Below are positions 10,340 to 21,864 of a DNA stretch of 64,000 nucleotides, one piece after another. A program made the position numbers and the translations under genes. The notes below the pieces were generated by a model. The model was not told the DNA's origin. It did no database searches and saw nothing but the letters and a program-made list of their open reading frames with translations. The first letter of the stretch is position 1; each line of letters starts with the position of its first letter. Origin of the DNA: Nemophila menziesii (taxonomy: Eukaryota; Streptophyta; Magnoliopsida; Boraginales; Hydrophyllaceae); contig JARWIR010000017.1 of NCBI GenBank assembly GCA_029959085.1, forward strand, positions 26,722,144 to 26,786,143, in the 5' to 3' direction.

Positions 10340-11289
10340 CTGTAATTTAAATAAAATTAATAAAATTGCATTTTAGACCTTTTTTTATTAAAAATTACAA
10401 AAATACCCGTATAAATTTGAAAAATAATATTTTTTAAGTCCTTATATTTTATATAATTACAAAAAAAACCCTACAGTCCATAGTATTTTTTTTCTAAGTT
10501 TTTTAATTTACAATTTAGTCCTTATACCTTATTTATATAAAAAAATACCCTGAAGTCCATATTAATTTTTTTCTAAGTTTTTTAATTTGCAATTTAGTCC
10601 TTATATTTTATATATTTACAAAAAATACCCTAAAGTAAAAAAAATGTGAAGTTTATTTAATTACATTTTAGTCCCTAAATTTTTCATATTTACAAAAAAA
10701 CCACAAGATTCACAAACACCTAAATTAATAAACATACACAAATTTGAAAACATAGATAACATACAACATATTTACAGTTTAATGCAATAACATGAATAAA
10801 TTAATAAAAAATCCACAAATTATTCAAAACCCTAATTTTGTCAAAAATTACACAAAATCCTAATTACATGGTGTATTTAACTAACAAAAACGTTTAAACA
10901 ATCCCTAACACTAAGACAATTACTCGAAAATCATTATAAAACCAAATACAAATCCGGAAAAAAAATTCAATTCTTTAAAAAAAAAACAAGTGTTTAGATA
11001 GGATTTCGTGTACCTATTACGTGAAATTTGTGTTGAAGATGTCCAGGAATCCATGCCACGCAAGAAAGGAAGAAGGACAAAAACAACAAAAAAGTTAGGA
11101 TTTTATTTAGAAAAATAAGAAAAAAAATTGAAAAAACCATTGATTTTGGCATGAAATCACTTACATTTGATGTTGTTTGCGTGTGGGGATGCCTCAGAAC
11201 AGCTCCTTGTTGCTCGGAATCGAATTTCTGGAGAGTGTTTTGAAGATTTTGTGTTTCAGAAATGAGCTCGGTAGGGTTTAATAGATAAA
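10340..11289. other. AT-rich upstream region of the TnpA-like gene, with a degenerate ~100-bp repeat
   Basis: Positions about 10400-10690 hold about three degenerate copies of a unit containing TTTTTTCTAAGTTTTTTAAT, AATTTAGTCCTTATA and AAAATACCCT. The rest is A-rich with no open frame of note. At 11160-11280 a GC-richer block could be the 5' untranslated leader and promoter of the TnpA-like gene. Confidence 0.5.
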
Positions 11290-11625
11290 TTGTTTACCGA
11301 CGACACGCAAGTCGTCGGTAAACAGGTCAAAGTCGTCGCTAAACATGACACGCGCCAAACAGTCGTACGCACGACTGTTGCGTGTCCTGGTTTACCGACG
11401 ACTTCTTTTCGCAAGTCGTCGGTAAATCCTTAGGCGGGAAAAATGAACCGCCCATTTTGGCCAATAAATTTTGGATTTGGGTTTACCGACGACTTCTTGA
11501 CTTGAATGTCGTCGTTAAATGTTTACCGACAACATTCTTGAATTGAATGTCGTCGGTAAACATTTAACGAGGACATTCAAGTCAAGAATGTTGTCGGTAA
11601 ACATTGAATGTCGTCGGTAAACATT
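11290..11625. repeat. Internal cluster of CACTA subterminal-type motifs
   Basis: At least ten copies of TTTACCGACGAC / GTCGTCGGTAAA or close variants lie here, over 3.3 kb from the nearest terminus and just upstream of the TnpA-like gene. One pair (about 11500-11605) forms long inverted copies around GACATTCAAGTCAAGAATG. This position is unusual, since such motifs normally concentrate at the ends. Confidence 0.8.
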
Positions 11626-11689
11626 TTTTTTTGATTTATTTTTTCCCTGATTTCTTTTATTTTTTTATTCTTTTTTGGATTAAGATATA

Positions 11690-12945
11690 CACACACAAAT
11701 TTGTGTTTGATGTGTATGGTCAACAGTTAGGGTCAAACTTGAGTGTTTGAAGTGTTTAGTCAATAGTTAGGATCAAACTTGAGTGTTAGGGGTGTTTAGT
11801 CAACAGTTAGGGTCAAACTTGAGTGTTTGAAGTGTTTAGTCAATAGTTAGGGTCAAACTTGAGTGTTAGGGGTGTTTAGTCAACAGTTAGGGTCAAACTT
11901 GAGTGTTTGAAGTGTTTAGTCAATAGTTAGGGTCAAACTTGAGTGTTAGGGGTGTTTAGTCAACAGTTAGGGTCAAACTTGAGTGTTTGAAGTGTTTAGT
12001 CAACAGTTAGGGTCAAACTTGAGTGTTAGGGGTGTTTAGTCAACAGTTAGGGTCAAACTTAAGTGTTAGGGGTGTTTAGTCAACAGTTAGGGTCAAACTT
12101 GAGTGTTAGGGGTGATTAGTCAATAGTTAGGGTCAAACTTGAGTGTTAGGGGTGTTTAGTCAACAGTTAGGGTCAAACTTGAGTGTTTGAAGTGTTTAGT
12201 CAACAGTTAGGGTCAAACTTGAGTGTTAGGGGTGTTTAGTCAACAGTTAGGGTCAAACTTGAGTGTTAGGGGTGTTTAGTCAATAGTTAGGGTCAAACTT
12301 GAGTGTTTGAAGTGTTTGGTCAATAGTTAGGGTCAAACTTGAGTGTTAGGGGTGTTTAGTCAACAGTTAGGGTCAAACTTGAGTGTTTGAAGTGTTTAGT
12401 CAATAGTTAGGGTCAAACTTGAGTGTTAGGGGTGTTTAGTCAACAGTTAGGGTCAAACTTGAGTGTTTGAAGTGTTTAGTCAATAGTTAGAGTCAAACTT
12501 GAGTGTTAGGGGTGATTAGTCAATAGTTAGGGTCAAACTTGAGTGTTAGGGGTGTTTAGTCAATAGTTAGGGTCAAACTTGAGTGTTAGGGGTGTTTAGT
12601 CAATAGTTAGGGTCAAACTTGAGTGTTAGGGGTGTTTAGTCAATAGTTAGGGTCAAACTTGAGTGTTAGGGGTGTTTAGTCAACAGTTAGGGTCAAACTT
12701 GAGTGTTAGGGGTGTTTGGTCAATAGTTAGGGTTCAAACTTGAGTGTTAGGGGTGTTTGGTCAATAGTTAGGGTCAAACTTGAGTGTTAGGGGTGTTTGG
12801 TCAATAGTTAGGGTCAAACTTGAGTGTTAGGGGTGTTTAGTCAATAGTTAGGGTCAAACTTGAGTGTTAGGGGTGTTTGGTCAACAGTTAGGGTCAAACT
12901 TGAGTGTTAGGGGTGTTTGGTCAGTAGTTAGGGTCAAACAATATC
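11690..12945. repeat. 40-bp minisatellite, about 31 units, with an 80-bp higher-order pattern
   Basis: The unit is CAATAGTTAGGGTCAAACTT followed by GAGTGTTAGGGGTGTTTAGT. Two variants (TTAGGGGTG and TTTGAAGTG) alternate in the left half, giving an 80-bp pattern, while the right half is almost only the first variant. One unit (about 12721) has an extra T. It sits between the two CACTA genes and has no spacer diversity, so it is not CRISPR-like. Confidence 0.95.
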
Positions 12946-12982
12946 AAAATGCACTAAGACTAAAAAACAAATACAAAATATC

Positions 12983-15900
12983 CTAATCAGTTTCATATCC
13001 ACTAATATCTATAGGTTCATCATCGCTATTAACCTCTATAGGTTCTTCTTCATCACCATATTCGTCCCACGTGTCGTCTTCGATTTCCTGGTTGTCATCA
13101 ATAACCATTTCAAAAGCCATCTCAATACGAAAATGAGCTGGGTCAATCTCGATCTCCTCGGTAGTTGCCAAGTTCTCTGGTTCGGAAACCGTCCCAGTGT
13201 TACCCAAAGGTATACTAATGCTCTCGTTGTTTGTAGATATTGATTCCGAACCCCATAACTCGGGACTCCATCCGTGACGATCATTTATTTCCCAAACGGC
13301 TTCCCAACCCTTCATTGGTTTCTTCGCACTAATCTCGTCAATGTAGAATACTTTCTTGGCTTGCGATGCTAAAATGTATGGTTCGTCTTCCCACTCAAAG
13401 TTTGCCGTGTTAATAAAGGTTACCCCATGTTCTGTCCTCGATTCAGCCATTTTGTACCATTTACAAACGAATAAGACAACTGAACACCCTTTAGTGTAAT
13501 AAACCTCCAATATTTTCACTAATTCTCCATAACATGGTCTATCTTCGTACTTGGTACAAACTCCGTAATCCTGCGTCACTCTTTTTTCTCCTTTACCCTT
13601 AGTTACCCACTTGACACCATTCACGACACATGAATCGTATCTGTCCACCGCACCAAAAGACATGCTGGCCAAGGATACCATCTCAGTGGTAGCTAATACA
13701 TCACCTGACTCTTTCATCCCATGAACCTGTCATACATAAATAATACTAAGAACTTCGGAAATAAGTAGATTATGTTTAAAACAACGTCTAAAGTACATAC
13801 CTTTTCCAAAAACCAACTCTTAAACCGTTGACGATGCATAATCTCTATTTCGTCACCCGTTCCCGTAAGTGTGGATTTGTGTTCACTAAAATCATAAATG
13901 AATATAAATAAGTTAATGTAAATGTATAATAATATAAATATATAAATATATAAATATATAAATATATAAGTATATAAATATATAAATATATAAATATATA
14001 AATATATAAATATATAAATATATAAATATATAAATATATAAATATATAAATATATAAATATATAAATATTTAAATATATATATATATAAATATATAAATA
14101 TATATATATATATATATAAGTATATAAATATATAAATATATAAATATATATAAGTATATAAATATAAATATATATATAAAAAAAAATATAAGTATATAAA
14201 TATATAAGTATATAAATATATAAATATATAAGTATATAAATATATAAGTATATAAATATATATATAAATATATAAGTATATAAATATATATATATATATA
14301 AATATATAAATATATATATAAATATATAAATATATATATAAATATATAAATATATATATAAATATATATATAAATAAGTAAACGTTACTTACGTCCTATA
14401 TGGTTCGAGCTCGTCGCAGTTATTCAAAATATACCAACTGACGTGCTCCTTCTGAAGAGCTCGTAAAGCAACTGACTCTTTCTTGCCAATAGGAGTACAC
14501 TGAGAATTGAAAACGGATATCTCTTTTGGTTCTGGCAGTAGTTCGTTGTATCTCCCTGGATCGTTGAACTTTGTTTTTTCTTCACTAAAATACCGCGATA
14601 TGAAAGTCAACGTCTCTTCCGCCACGTAACCCTCGGCTATGGAACCCTCAGGCCTAGCCGGGTTTCGAATATACTCTTTCAACTTCTTCAAATACCTTTC
14701 AAATGGGTACATCCACCGCATTTGAACCGGGCCCCCTAACAACGCTTCATCATATAAGTGAATCACTAAGTGGATCATGATATCAAAAAACGCGGGAGGT
14801 AAGATCATTTCTAACTTGCACATCACTTCAACCACTTTCGCCTTACCATCCACCAACTCTTTCCTACTCAGGTTCTTGTTACAAACGACTCTAAACACGT
14901 TAACTAACCCAATAATTGCGTCGCTAATCTATTTATCATCTAGAAGCCCGGGGAGACAACAAACAAAAAGGTACTGCATCATAACATGACAATCATGCGA
15001 TTTCATTCCAATGATCTTCCCCGTATCGGCTTGAACGTTATTCCTCATACTAGACGCGAATCCATCGGGAAACCTCTGTGCCTGTAACCACTCAAGAAAC
15101 AACTTCCTCTTCTCCGCTGACAACGTATACTTTCCACGTTTTAGAATCGTTTTATTTCCTACTGTTGTCAACCACAATTCTTTCCTGAATTTCATTTTCT
15201 TAAGATCTTCCCGCGCCTTAACGTTATCTTTGTTTGGTTTCCCATCGACTGCTATAACTATACCGAGAAGAGCATCACACACGTTTTTCTCGCAGTGCAT
15301 GACATCAATGTTATGTTTCAACAAATTTTCGGACCAATAAGGTAAACGATAGAAAATACTCTTTTTCTTCCAATTCGTCTCGCGAGGACCTGTAGTCTTC
15401 GTCACCTTGCCTCCAAAATCCTTGTGTTTGCCGGGAAACACAATGGGAAGGCCATCTAACTGTGTCTGAATACTAGCTGGACTATATTTCTTCGGTCGCT
15501 TAGTAGAATTGGTTTCCGGGTACAAAACACAATCTTTTCTAAACCGATGTCCGGTGGGTAACCAACGTCTATGGTCAAAGTAAACCACACCTTTTTTCAC
15601 ACCCAATGACGGTGTGGAATCCATGCATTCCGGGCAAGCCATGTAACCTTGACCCGACCATCCTGAAGTGTATGAACGAGCGGGGAAATCATTGGTCGTG
15701 GACAACAGACAAACCTTCATAGTAAACTCTTGTTTTGTATGGGCATCATACGTAAGGATCCATTTACTCCACAACTCGTCCAACTCATCTATCATAGGGC
15801 GGAGGTAAACATCCATGTCCTTACCGGGCGAACGAGGACCCGGAATCAACAAACAAAGCTGAAATGTGGTTTCCTTCATGCATACTCACGGTGGCAAGTT

Positions 15901-16911
15901 ATAGACGGTTAATATAACAGGCCACATGCTATACGACTTGTTTTGCATAGATAAAGGACAAAACCCGTCGATACCGAGACCCAAAAATACATTACGAGGT
16001 TCGCTAGCAAAATCAGGGTGTAGCGCTGCAAATCTCTTCCAACTATCACCATCAACCGGATGACGCAACACATCCGGATCGACACTCTTACCGGTATGGT
16101 GCCAAATCATGTCTTCAACGGTGTGCTTTGAAGCGTATAGTCGCTGTAACCTGGGAGCAATCGGAAAATAGCGGAGCTTCTTATGCGGTACTTTGATACC
16201 CTTCTTTGGGTCCCATCTAGACTCGCTACAAACTGGACACTTATCAAGGTCTTTATACTCTTTATAAAATATGGCACAATCGTTCAAACAAACATCGATG
16301 GTAATATACCCCATACCCAAGCTTTTCAACTTCTTGTTGCATGAATCATACGAATCGGGCAAAGTGTGAGGTTTGGGCAAAACACGACCAATCAACTCCA
16401 ATAGCTCGGTGAATGACGTGTTAGTCCACTTGTTCTTTACTTTTACGTGCATAAGCTTGGCAATGAAGTTCAATGAACTCATCGCTTTACAACCCGGATA
16501 TAATTCTGTCTCCAATTCGTTAAACAGTTTTTCGAAACTACTTGGAATTTCTGCGTCTCTCATCTCGGTGTCACCCTGATGACCGCCAACATCGTAACTG
16601 TGTCTTACATCGTCATAAACCTCGGCAATTTCATTAACTATATTCGGAATAGGGTTTTCTTCGGGAACGACCGGCTGGTCACCGTGTTTTATCCAAACCC
16701 GATACGACTTCATAATCCCTTCATTATAAAGGTGGTTCGTAACCGTCCGAGAGGGTAATCGAAGATTATTTTTACAATAGTTACACGGGCAATAAATAAG
16801 ATCATTATATTGCGAATGTTGTTTTGCATATGCGATAAAATCCAAAACCCCAACAAGATAGTTTGGATCGAATGAATTCGTAGCATCCATCCAACTCTTA
16901 TCCAAAGCCAT
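12983..16911 (-). pseudogene. TnpD-like CACTA transposase, three exons, two in-frame stops
   Basis: Exons 16911-14393, 13885-13801 and 13726-12983 join in frame with GT/AG borders (1116 codons including the final stop). Domain order: transposase-associated domain (codons 4-80: SWMDATNSFDPNYLVGVLDF, CPCNYCKNN), the tnp2/Transposase_21 region (about 170-560: CLNDCAIFYKEY, CPVCSESRW, FLGLGIDGFCP, LIPGPRSPGKDMDVYL, GWSGQGYMACPEC), a DUF4218-like region (about 670-800: LPPAFFDIMIHLVIHL, RWMYPFERYL) and a DUF4216-like region (about 870-980: CVVNGVKWVTK). A TGA at 15888-15886 and a TAG at 14931-14929 interrupt regions that stay homologous on both sides. The gene is therefore probably inactive, although the TGA lies in a GTGAGT context that resembles a splice donor. 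Confidence 0.85.
13921..14375. repeat. AT microsatellite (ATAAATAT)n inside transposase intron
   Basis: About 450 bp of TATAAATA-type repeats with TATATA interruptions lies inside the intron between the first two TnpD-like exons. Confidence 0.95.
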
Positions 16912-17292
16912 CTCTTTACAACAATTTTAGATAACAAGACAACTACATTCATATGAAAATAAAATAAATAATTATTACAACCCAATTGATAAAATGAAAA
17001 AAAATTACAACACAATGAATATAAATAACACAAATTACAAACCAATGGCTTGAATATAATTACAAACCAATAAATAAATAAAATTACATTACAAATAAAT
17101 AAATAAATAAATAAAATTACATCATAATAAATAAATAAATAAAATTACAACACAATCAATATATAAACAATTTCACATAAATAAATACACAAATACAAAA
17201 AAATATGAAACATAATATATGAAATAAATGAATGTATGCATGATTTATACACAATATATAACAAGACAATCAAAAAATATACAAAATAATAA
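16912..17292. other. AT-rich CACTA leader region with AATA repeats
   Basis: Upstream of the transposase ATG, with tandem AATAAATAAATA and AAATTACA motifs (about 17070-17150). It resembles 280-540 of the left CACTA remnant. No coding sequence was seen. Confidence 0.5.
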
Positions 17293-18814
17293 TGATGTCT
17301 CCTCATTTGTGATAGATTTATATTAGGATGAGACATAATTTTTAGTGATTTAGAAGTCATTATAGTCGATTTTCTTGAGAAATGCTACACTTTCCTATTT
17401 TGAGTCTTGATTTAGTAAAATAATATTTTTAGAGCATATTGGGTTTAATTATTTATTTAGTGTGAAGCTTTAAAGATAATTATGGAGATTAATTAGATTC
17501 CAAGTCAAAGACTACAAGATATGGAAAGAGATAGACATGGTAATTGGAGATAAGGAAATAAAAGCTAAAAACATGGAAAAGGAAAATCTGCCTTAATCCT
17601 GAATTTCTGCACCTACAACCACAAATCAGCTTATATCTCAAGAACGGTGTGGAATTTGGAGAAACGGTCAAGAGCAAAGTCGAAGAGCTTTCCGAGATGA
17701 TCAATTTGGTATATTCATACGCGTCAAACGGATGAATATTGAAGCTGTTAGAGCCAAAAGAAGATCGGACCTGATTTTATGTTTTTAGGGTTACGAATTT
17801 GAGTTGGGCTTGGAGTCCACTACTTACTTCTCCTTCAAGAAAACGAATTAGGGCTTCCTAAACACCTATAAATACACCCTTATACCATTGTAAACATGTC
17901 CTTGCTCAGTTCTAAACATTAGCTTAAATTATAAACAATAGCTTAGTCCTTTACATTAATATTCATCCTTAGAATCAAGCTATTCATCCAAGAAGCAAGC
18001 TGACCTATAGAGGAAGACAAGAAGAAGAAGTTGGAGAGTGACAAACTCCTCTTCTACATCTCACCTTCTCTATATTTAGAGTAATTAGCTATAGATCTAT
18101 TCTTAACCATATTTCTAAGCTTTTATTCTGTAAGTTTTACTTTTAATTGTTGGGTTATTATTTTGTCTACATTCATTAATACTATTTGTTATTCTAATTG
18201 ATTGAGCTTGGCGTATATTGTTATTATGTGTTTTGACTTATTGTTACACCTTAGATTTGGCCAATCTTAGGATTATTCTTAATTATTGACAACACCACAT
18301 AATCGTCTAGTTTTGATCCCTTGCTTAACTAGATAGCCATTAAGGTTTGATTCAATCACCAATCATTACTTAGGAATCCTTAGTAGTGGAGAGGTTGCTC
18401 CTAAGCCTAGAAAAGGCTAGGTAGAATAATTTAGAATCCTGGTTAATATATAATGCTTAATCTGTGACAGGTTAGAATAACGATTTAGTAATAGACTCAT
18501 ATTAGTAATCCTAATCTTTTTGACTTACATTCATATTTAGTTATTTGTTTTGTTTATTTGTTTTATTTATTTATTTAATTGCGTAGATTGTTATTTCATC
18601 TTTTTATATTTTTATTTAAAACATCTAAATTCATCTACGCTTGTTAAATATAAGTAGATCTAACGGATACAATCCCTGCGAACGAACTTGACTTATCATT
18701 AAAACTTGCAAACGATCTGTGATACTTGCAGTGAGTTCCGTGGTTCTCAAGGGTGTGTGCTCTTTATTATTATTCTTATTTATCTATTTATTTATCACAC
18801 CTTTGCCCCCACCA
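17293..18814 (+). mobile_element. Solo LTR (family X) inserted in CACTA
   Basis: A 1522-bp segment starts TGATGTCTCC and ends CCCCCACCA. A 5-bp duplication AATAA (17288-17292 and 18815-18819) flanks it, as expected for an LTR-retrotransposon. No internal coding region is present, so it looks like a solo LTR. Shorter relatives occur in the palindrome (25062-25348, 32220-32569, 33452-34777, 38925-40066, 44297-45620, 46504-46853 and 56770-57967), sharing CACATAATCGTCTAG and TTTATCACACCT motifs. The family is not identified. Confidence 0.75.
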
Positions 18815-19235
18815 AATAACCTATAGCAACTAATACACAATTCAAAATTCATGCATAAAAAAAAATTAAAAAGTTTGAAATTTTAAGAAAATACCTTGAA
18901 TTGGTGGTAGAAATTGGATATTGATTATGAAGTCTCAACCTTGATAATGTAATAATAAACCTAAACCCATAATATTGCAAGAATTACACCAAATATGATC
19001 ATAATAAATAAATAAAAAAAAAATCTAGAATTTACCTAATATTTGTAGATGAAATTGTGTGTTGATGATACCCCACCTTGATTATAAGCTTCCAAATGGT
19101 TAGAGATGAATTGGAGAAGGTATTGCAAAAAAATTGAATGAGTTTGATTGATGTTTTTGGGAGAAATTGGGAGAAAAAAATGGGGTTTTTGGGGTTTAAG
19201 GAGATAAAAATACAAACTGTCCATATATGCACGTC
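18815..19235. other. CACTA non-coding sequence between solo LTR and right subterminal array
   Basis: AT-rich with CACCTTGATTATAAG and GGAGAAATTGGGAG blocks shared with the left-edge CACTA remnant (about 1195-1500). Its palindromic partner is at 63757-64000. Confidence 0.5.
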
Positions 19236-19525
19236 AAATTTACCGACGACACGTAAAGTCGTCGGTAAACGTAAAGACTCGTCGCTAAAATCTAGAATTT
19301 AGCGACGAATTTTTAATTTGTCGGTAACTTACCGACGACAATTCCAAAGAAAAAAAAATTAATGACGGCGTTTTGTCATTTACCCACGAGACTAGTCGTC
19401 GGTAAATTACCGGCGAAAGATTTCTCGTGGGTAATTACCTGTCGTCGGTAAATAACAAAAGATTACCGACGACTTTGCGTGTCGTCGGTAAACTGTCGTG
19501 GGTAAAACCCCGATCTGTAGTAGTG
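19236..19525. repeat. CACTA right subterminal repeat array
   Basis: Inverted and direct TTACCGACGAC / GTCGTCGGTAA motifs run up to the terminus at 19525, together with a variant GGGTAAT / ATTACCC set and GTCGTGGGTAAA next to the end. Confidence 0.85.
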
Positions 19526-19777
19526 TTTCACTAGAAGTTAGAGATAGCGGATATAAGTTTTTTACAAAAGGAGATGGGAAACAAAAAAATTGAGAAATAG
19601 TTGTTAGGAATAGCTCGTAAGATAGCTTTGATGAGTACTTACTTCACTCCTTCCGAAAGAAGTTTTGCTTTCCAACCCTTTGTGTGTTTGAAGATCTTTT
19701 TAGCTATCCATTCAAGTAATTCCACTTTGGATCTTTTATGGCATGTTGGAATTCCTAGGTAATTTTTGAGATTCATA
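19526..19777 (-). pseudogene. LINE RT C-terminal fragment (upstream half of the LINE split by CACTA)
   Basis: On the minus strand it reads NLKNYLGIPTCHKRSK, then GWKAKLLSEGVK, a stop, then VLIKAILRAIPNNYF. This corresponds to the plant LINE pattern YLG.P...RSK...GWK..LLS..G.E.LIKAV..AIP. It continues at 7913 downward once the CACTA and its TTT duplication are removed. The 5' end is truncated near 19780. Confidence 0.8.
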
Positions 19778-20099
19778 GTTTCTAACAAAATCACAACACA
19801 TCAAGAAAATAAATAGATTAGCAATTCATTTTTAACCAAATCACAGCACATCATACTTGATATATTATGTGGTATATATATATCATTGCTCCCTATTTGT
19901 ATGTCTATTGAACATCCATTTAACCTTTTGATATTATATGTCAATTTTTTTTTATCAATAATACCTATATTTATCAATAAAATTTTTTGAGATATTTATG
20001 AGAATAATAAAAGAATTATGAGAGAAATTAAAGATTTTTGCGTAGTAATATGAGAATTTAGGTACATTATGTTTTATTATATAAATATTATAAATTAAA

Positions 20100-21427
20100 G
20101 AGATTATTACCCAAAGGGTCTTGAAATCACTACACCGAGACCTAACAAGACCGCCTCTTTTGGCTCTTCTTACTAAAGGCCACAAACTAATTTTAACACT
20201 AGAACCTAATTTCCCAATTACTTTCCTACCCTTTTTTATTCTCTATATATACTAAATATTATCATAATATCTTTTAAATCCTAAATTACATTTTCAGAAA
20301 TATTTCTCTCTCTCTTTCTACCTCTCTCCTCATCTCTTACAATCAACGCCTCTCTTCTCCACTCCGTAATATTCCTTCTTTCCATTGCTTCACTTGAAGC
20401 ACGCAGCCACCAAGCAACCGAAGAAGAGAGCGCGGAGAAGAAGACCGTTGGCATGAACTTCGATGAATACCGCAGTGAAGGTGGAGATTTGACCGATGTG
20501 AAATAGAGTTTCGATCTAGGGTTCCGCCATGGAAGGAAGAAATTGATCTGCTGCACAATAATCTCTAAGATCGGATTTGAAAGCCATGGATAAACGAAGT
20601 TGTTTTTGTGCTTATATTTGTGAAGAAGAAGCTTGGATCTCCGGTAGCAAGTCGATTCGAGATACTCAGCAAGTTTATGTAGCAGATTTGTTCTTGCTTC
20701 ATGTTTCTGTTTATTTTTTTGGTCTTTTGCGCTCAGAACTTTTGCACATAGAACTTTTTGCGCTCAACACTGTTGGCGATTAAAAATCTGGCGTTAATGG
20801 AACTTTTGCACTCAGACTCAGAACTTTTGCACTCAGACTCAGAACTTTTGCGCTCAACACTGTTGGCGATTAAAAATCTGGCGTTAATGGAACTTTTGCA
20901 CTCAGACTCAGAACTTTTGCACTCAGACTCAGAACTTTTGCACTCAGACTCAGAACTTTTGCGCTCAACACTGTTGGCGATTAAAAATCTAGCGTTAATG
21001 GAACTTTTGCACTCAGACTCAGAACTTTTGCACTCAGACTCAGAACTTTTGCACTCAGACTCAGAATTTTTGCACTCAGACTCAGAACTTTTTTCCAGAC
21101 TCAGAACTATTTTCCAGACTCAGAACTTTTTTACACGCTCAGAACTTTTTCCGGCGGTGGCCGGAGGCGGCCGGCGGTGATCGGTGGTTGTGGTCGGAGC
21201 TGGAAAATATTTGATAATTAATGAAAGAGGAGAGAGAAAAAATGATAAAGGAGGAGAGAGATTAATGGTAGTGGAGGAGAGAGAAATAATCTATTTTTTT
21301 GTCTTATATGCACTAGAAGGGTAGTTATGACATTGGACGTTTTATTGGCCTTTAAGAAGGAGAGAGGAATTGACTAGCTCCTAAGTGGCACATTGATTTT
21401 TCTCAAGTCTCCTTGGGTAATTGACCC
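20100..21427. mobile_element. MULE-like element M3, left arm (1.3 kb, non-autonomous)
   Basis: Flanked by near-identical 9-bp duplications TAAATTAAA (20091-20099) and TTAATTAAA (21428-21436). The imperfect terminal inverted repeats are GAGATTATTACCCAAAGGG and, from the other end, GGGTCAATTACCCAAGGAG. It interrupts repeat D, whose uninterrupted form is at about 3590-3660. The inside holds GC-richer sequence, a minisatellite (20740-21130) and no transposase. A 9-bp duplication is typical of Mutator-like elements. Confidence 0.75.
20740..21130 (+). repeat. Compound minisatellite in M3 (21-bp and 48-bp units)
   Basis: The 21-bp unit CTTTTGCACTCAGACTCAGA and a 48-bp unit containing GCGCTCAACACTGTTGGCGA alternate. 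Copy number differs from the right arm (61880-62225), so it has changed since the arms formed. The long open frame across it (20758-21180) is a by-product of repeat lengths divisible by three. Confidence 0.9.
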
Positions 21428-21612
21428 TTAATTAAATGTAAAGAGTTATTTAAGATTTTTTGTTTTATGTTTTTTTTTGTTAAGTAATTAAGAATTAATT
21501 AATAGTTTTAATGATATGTGGGGCCAGAAACGATCTTGGCCACCACTTATGTTTGGCCAGAATCGATCCTGGCCACCACTTATCAAAAAACCTTATAATA
21601 TAATATAGATTA
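21428..21612 (+). repeat. Repeat D, distal part (left arm)
   Basis: Starts AATTAAATGTAAAGAG and contains the paired GGCC-bounded imperfect palindromes seen at 3703-3770 and 4262-4320. With 19960-20099 it makes one copy of repeat D split by M3. Confidence 0.75.
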
Positions 21613-21736
21613 TAGATATAGATATAGATATATGATATACAGATTATATAATAGCAAATAAATATCTTTTTAATATTTTTAAATGGTATTTATCGTTTCT
21701 TAATTGATATATATATATGATAAATAATTTTTGTTT

Positions 21737-21850
21737 TTTTTTTGGTACATAGGAGAGTCACTTAGAACTCGGAGTCATTAACTCGGTTCGAACCTGCACC
21801 ACTAGATTGGATGACAGAGGCTCTGGCCAGTGAGCTAATCCCAACTGGTT
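21737..21850 (-). mobile_element. tRNA-derived SINE, left arm
   Basis: On the minus strand an A-box-like TTAGCTCACTGG and a B box GGTTCGAACCG are followed by an A-tract. Flanks are AATAATTTTTGTTT (21723-21736) and AATAATATTTGTTT (21851-21864), a 14-bp duplication with one change. This SINE is the place where the tandem-duplication junctions at 34778 and 44296 fall. Confidence 0.78.
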
Positions 21851-21864
21851 AATAATATTTGTTT

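Larger units (their letters stand above)
7914..19525 (-). mobile_element. CACTA (En/Spm) transposon, 11.6 kb, complete ends
   Basis: The left end reads CACTACAGCAGGTCGAGGAT and the right end, on the minus strand, CACTACTACAGATCGGGGTT; 18 or so of the first 25 bases match. A 3-bp target duplication TTT flanks it (7911-7913 and 19526-19528). Subterminal arrays of TTTACCGACGAC/GTCGTCGGTAAA lie inside both ends. Both genes run on the minus strand: the TnpD-like gene (16911-12983), then the TnpA-like gene (10339-8731). The element is inserted in a LINE whose two halves lie at 7913 and 19526. A second copy begins at 63467 in inverse orientation. Confidence 0.93.

Noticed and set aside
11690..12945. 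CRISPR-like array
   Set aside because: Units are contiguous 40-bp repeats without unique spacers, inside a plant transposon.
20758..21180. 140-residue frame with ELLHSDS repeats (also 61815-62219)
   Set aside because: Translation of 21-bp and 48-bp tandem units; no conserved domain.
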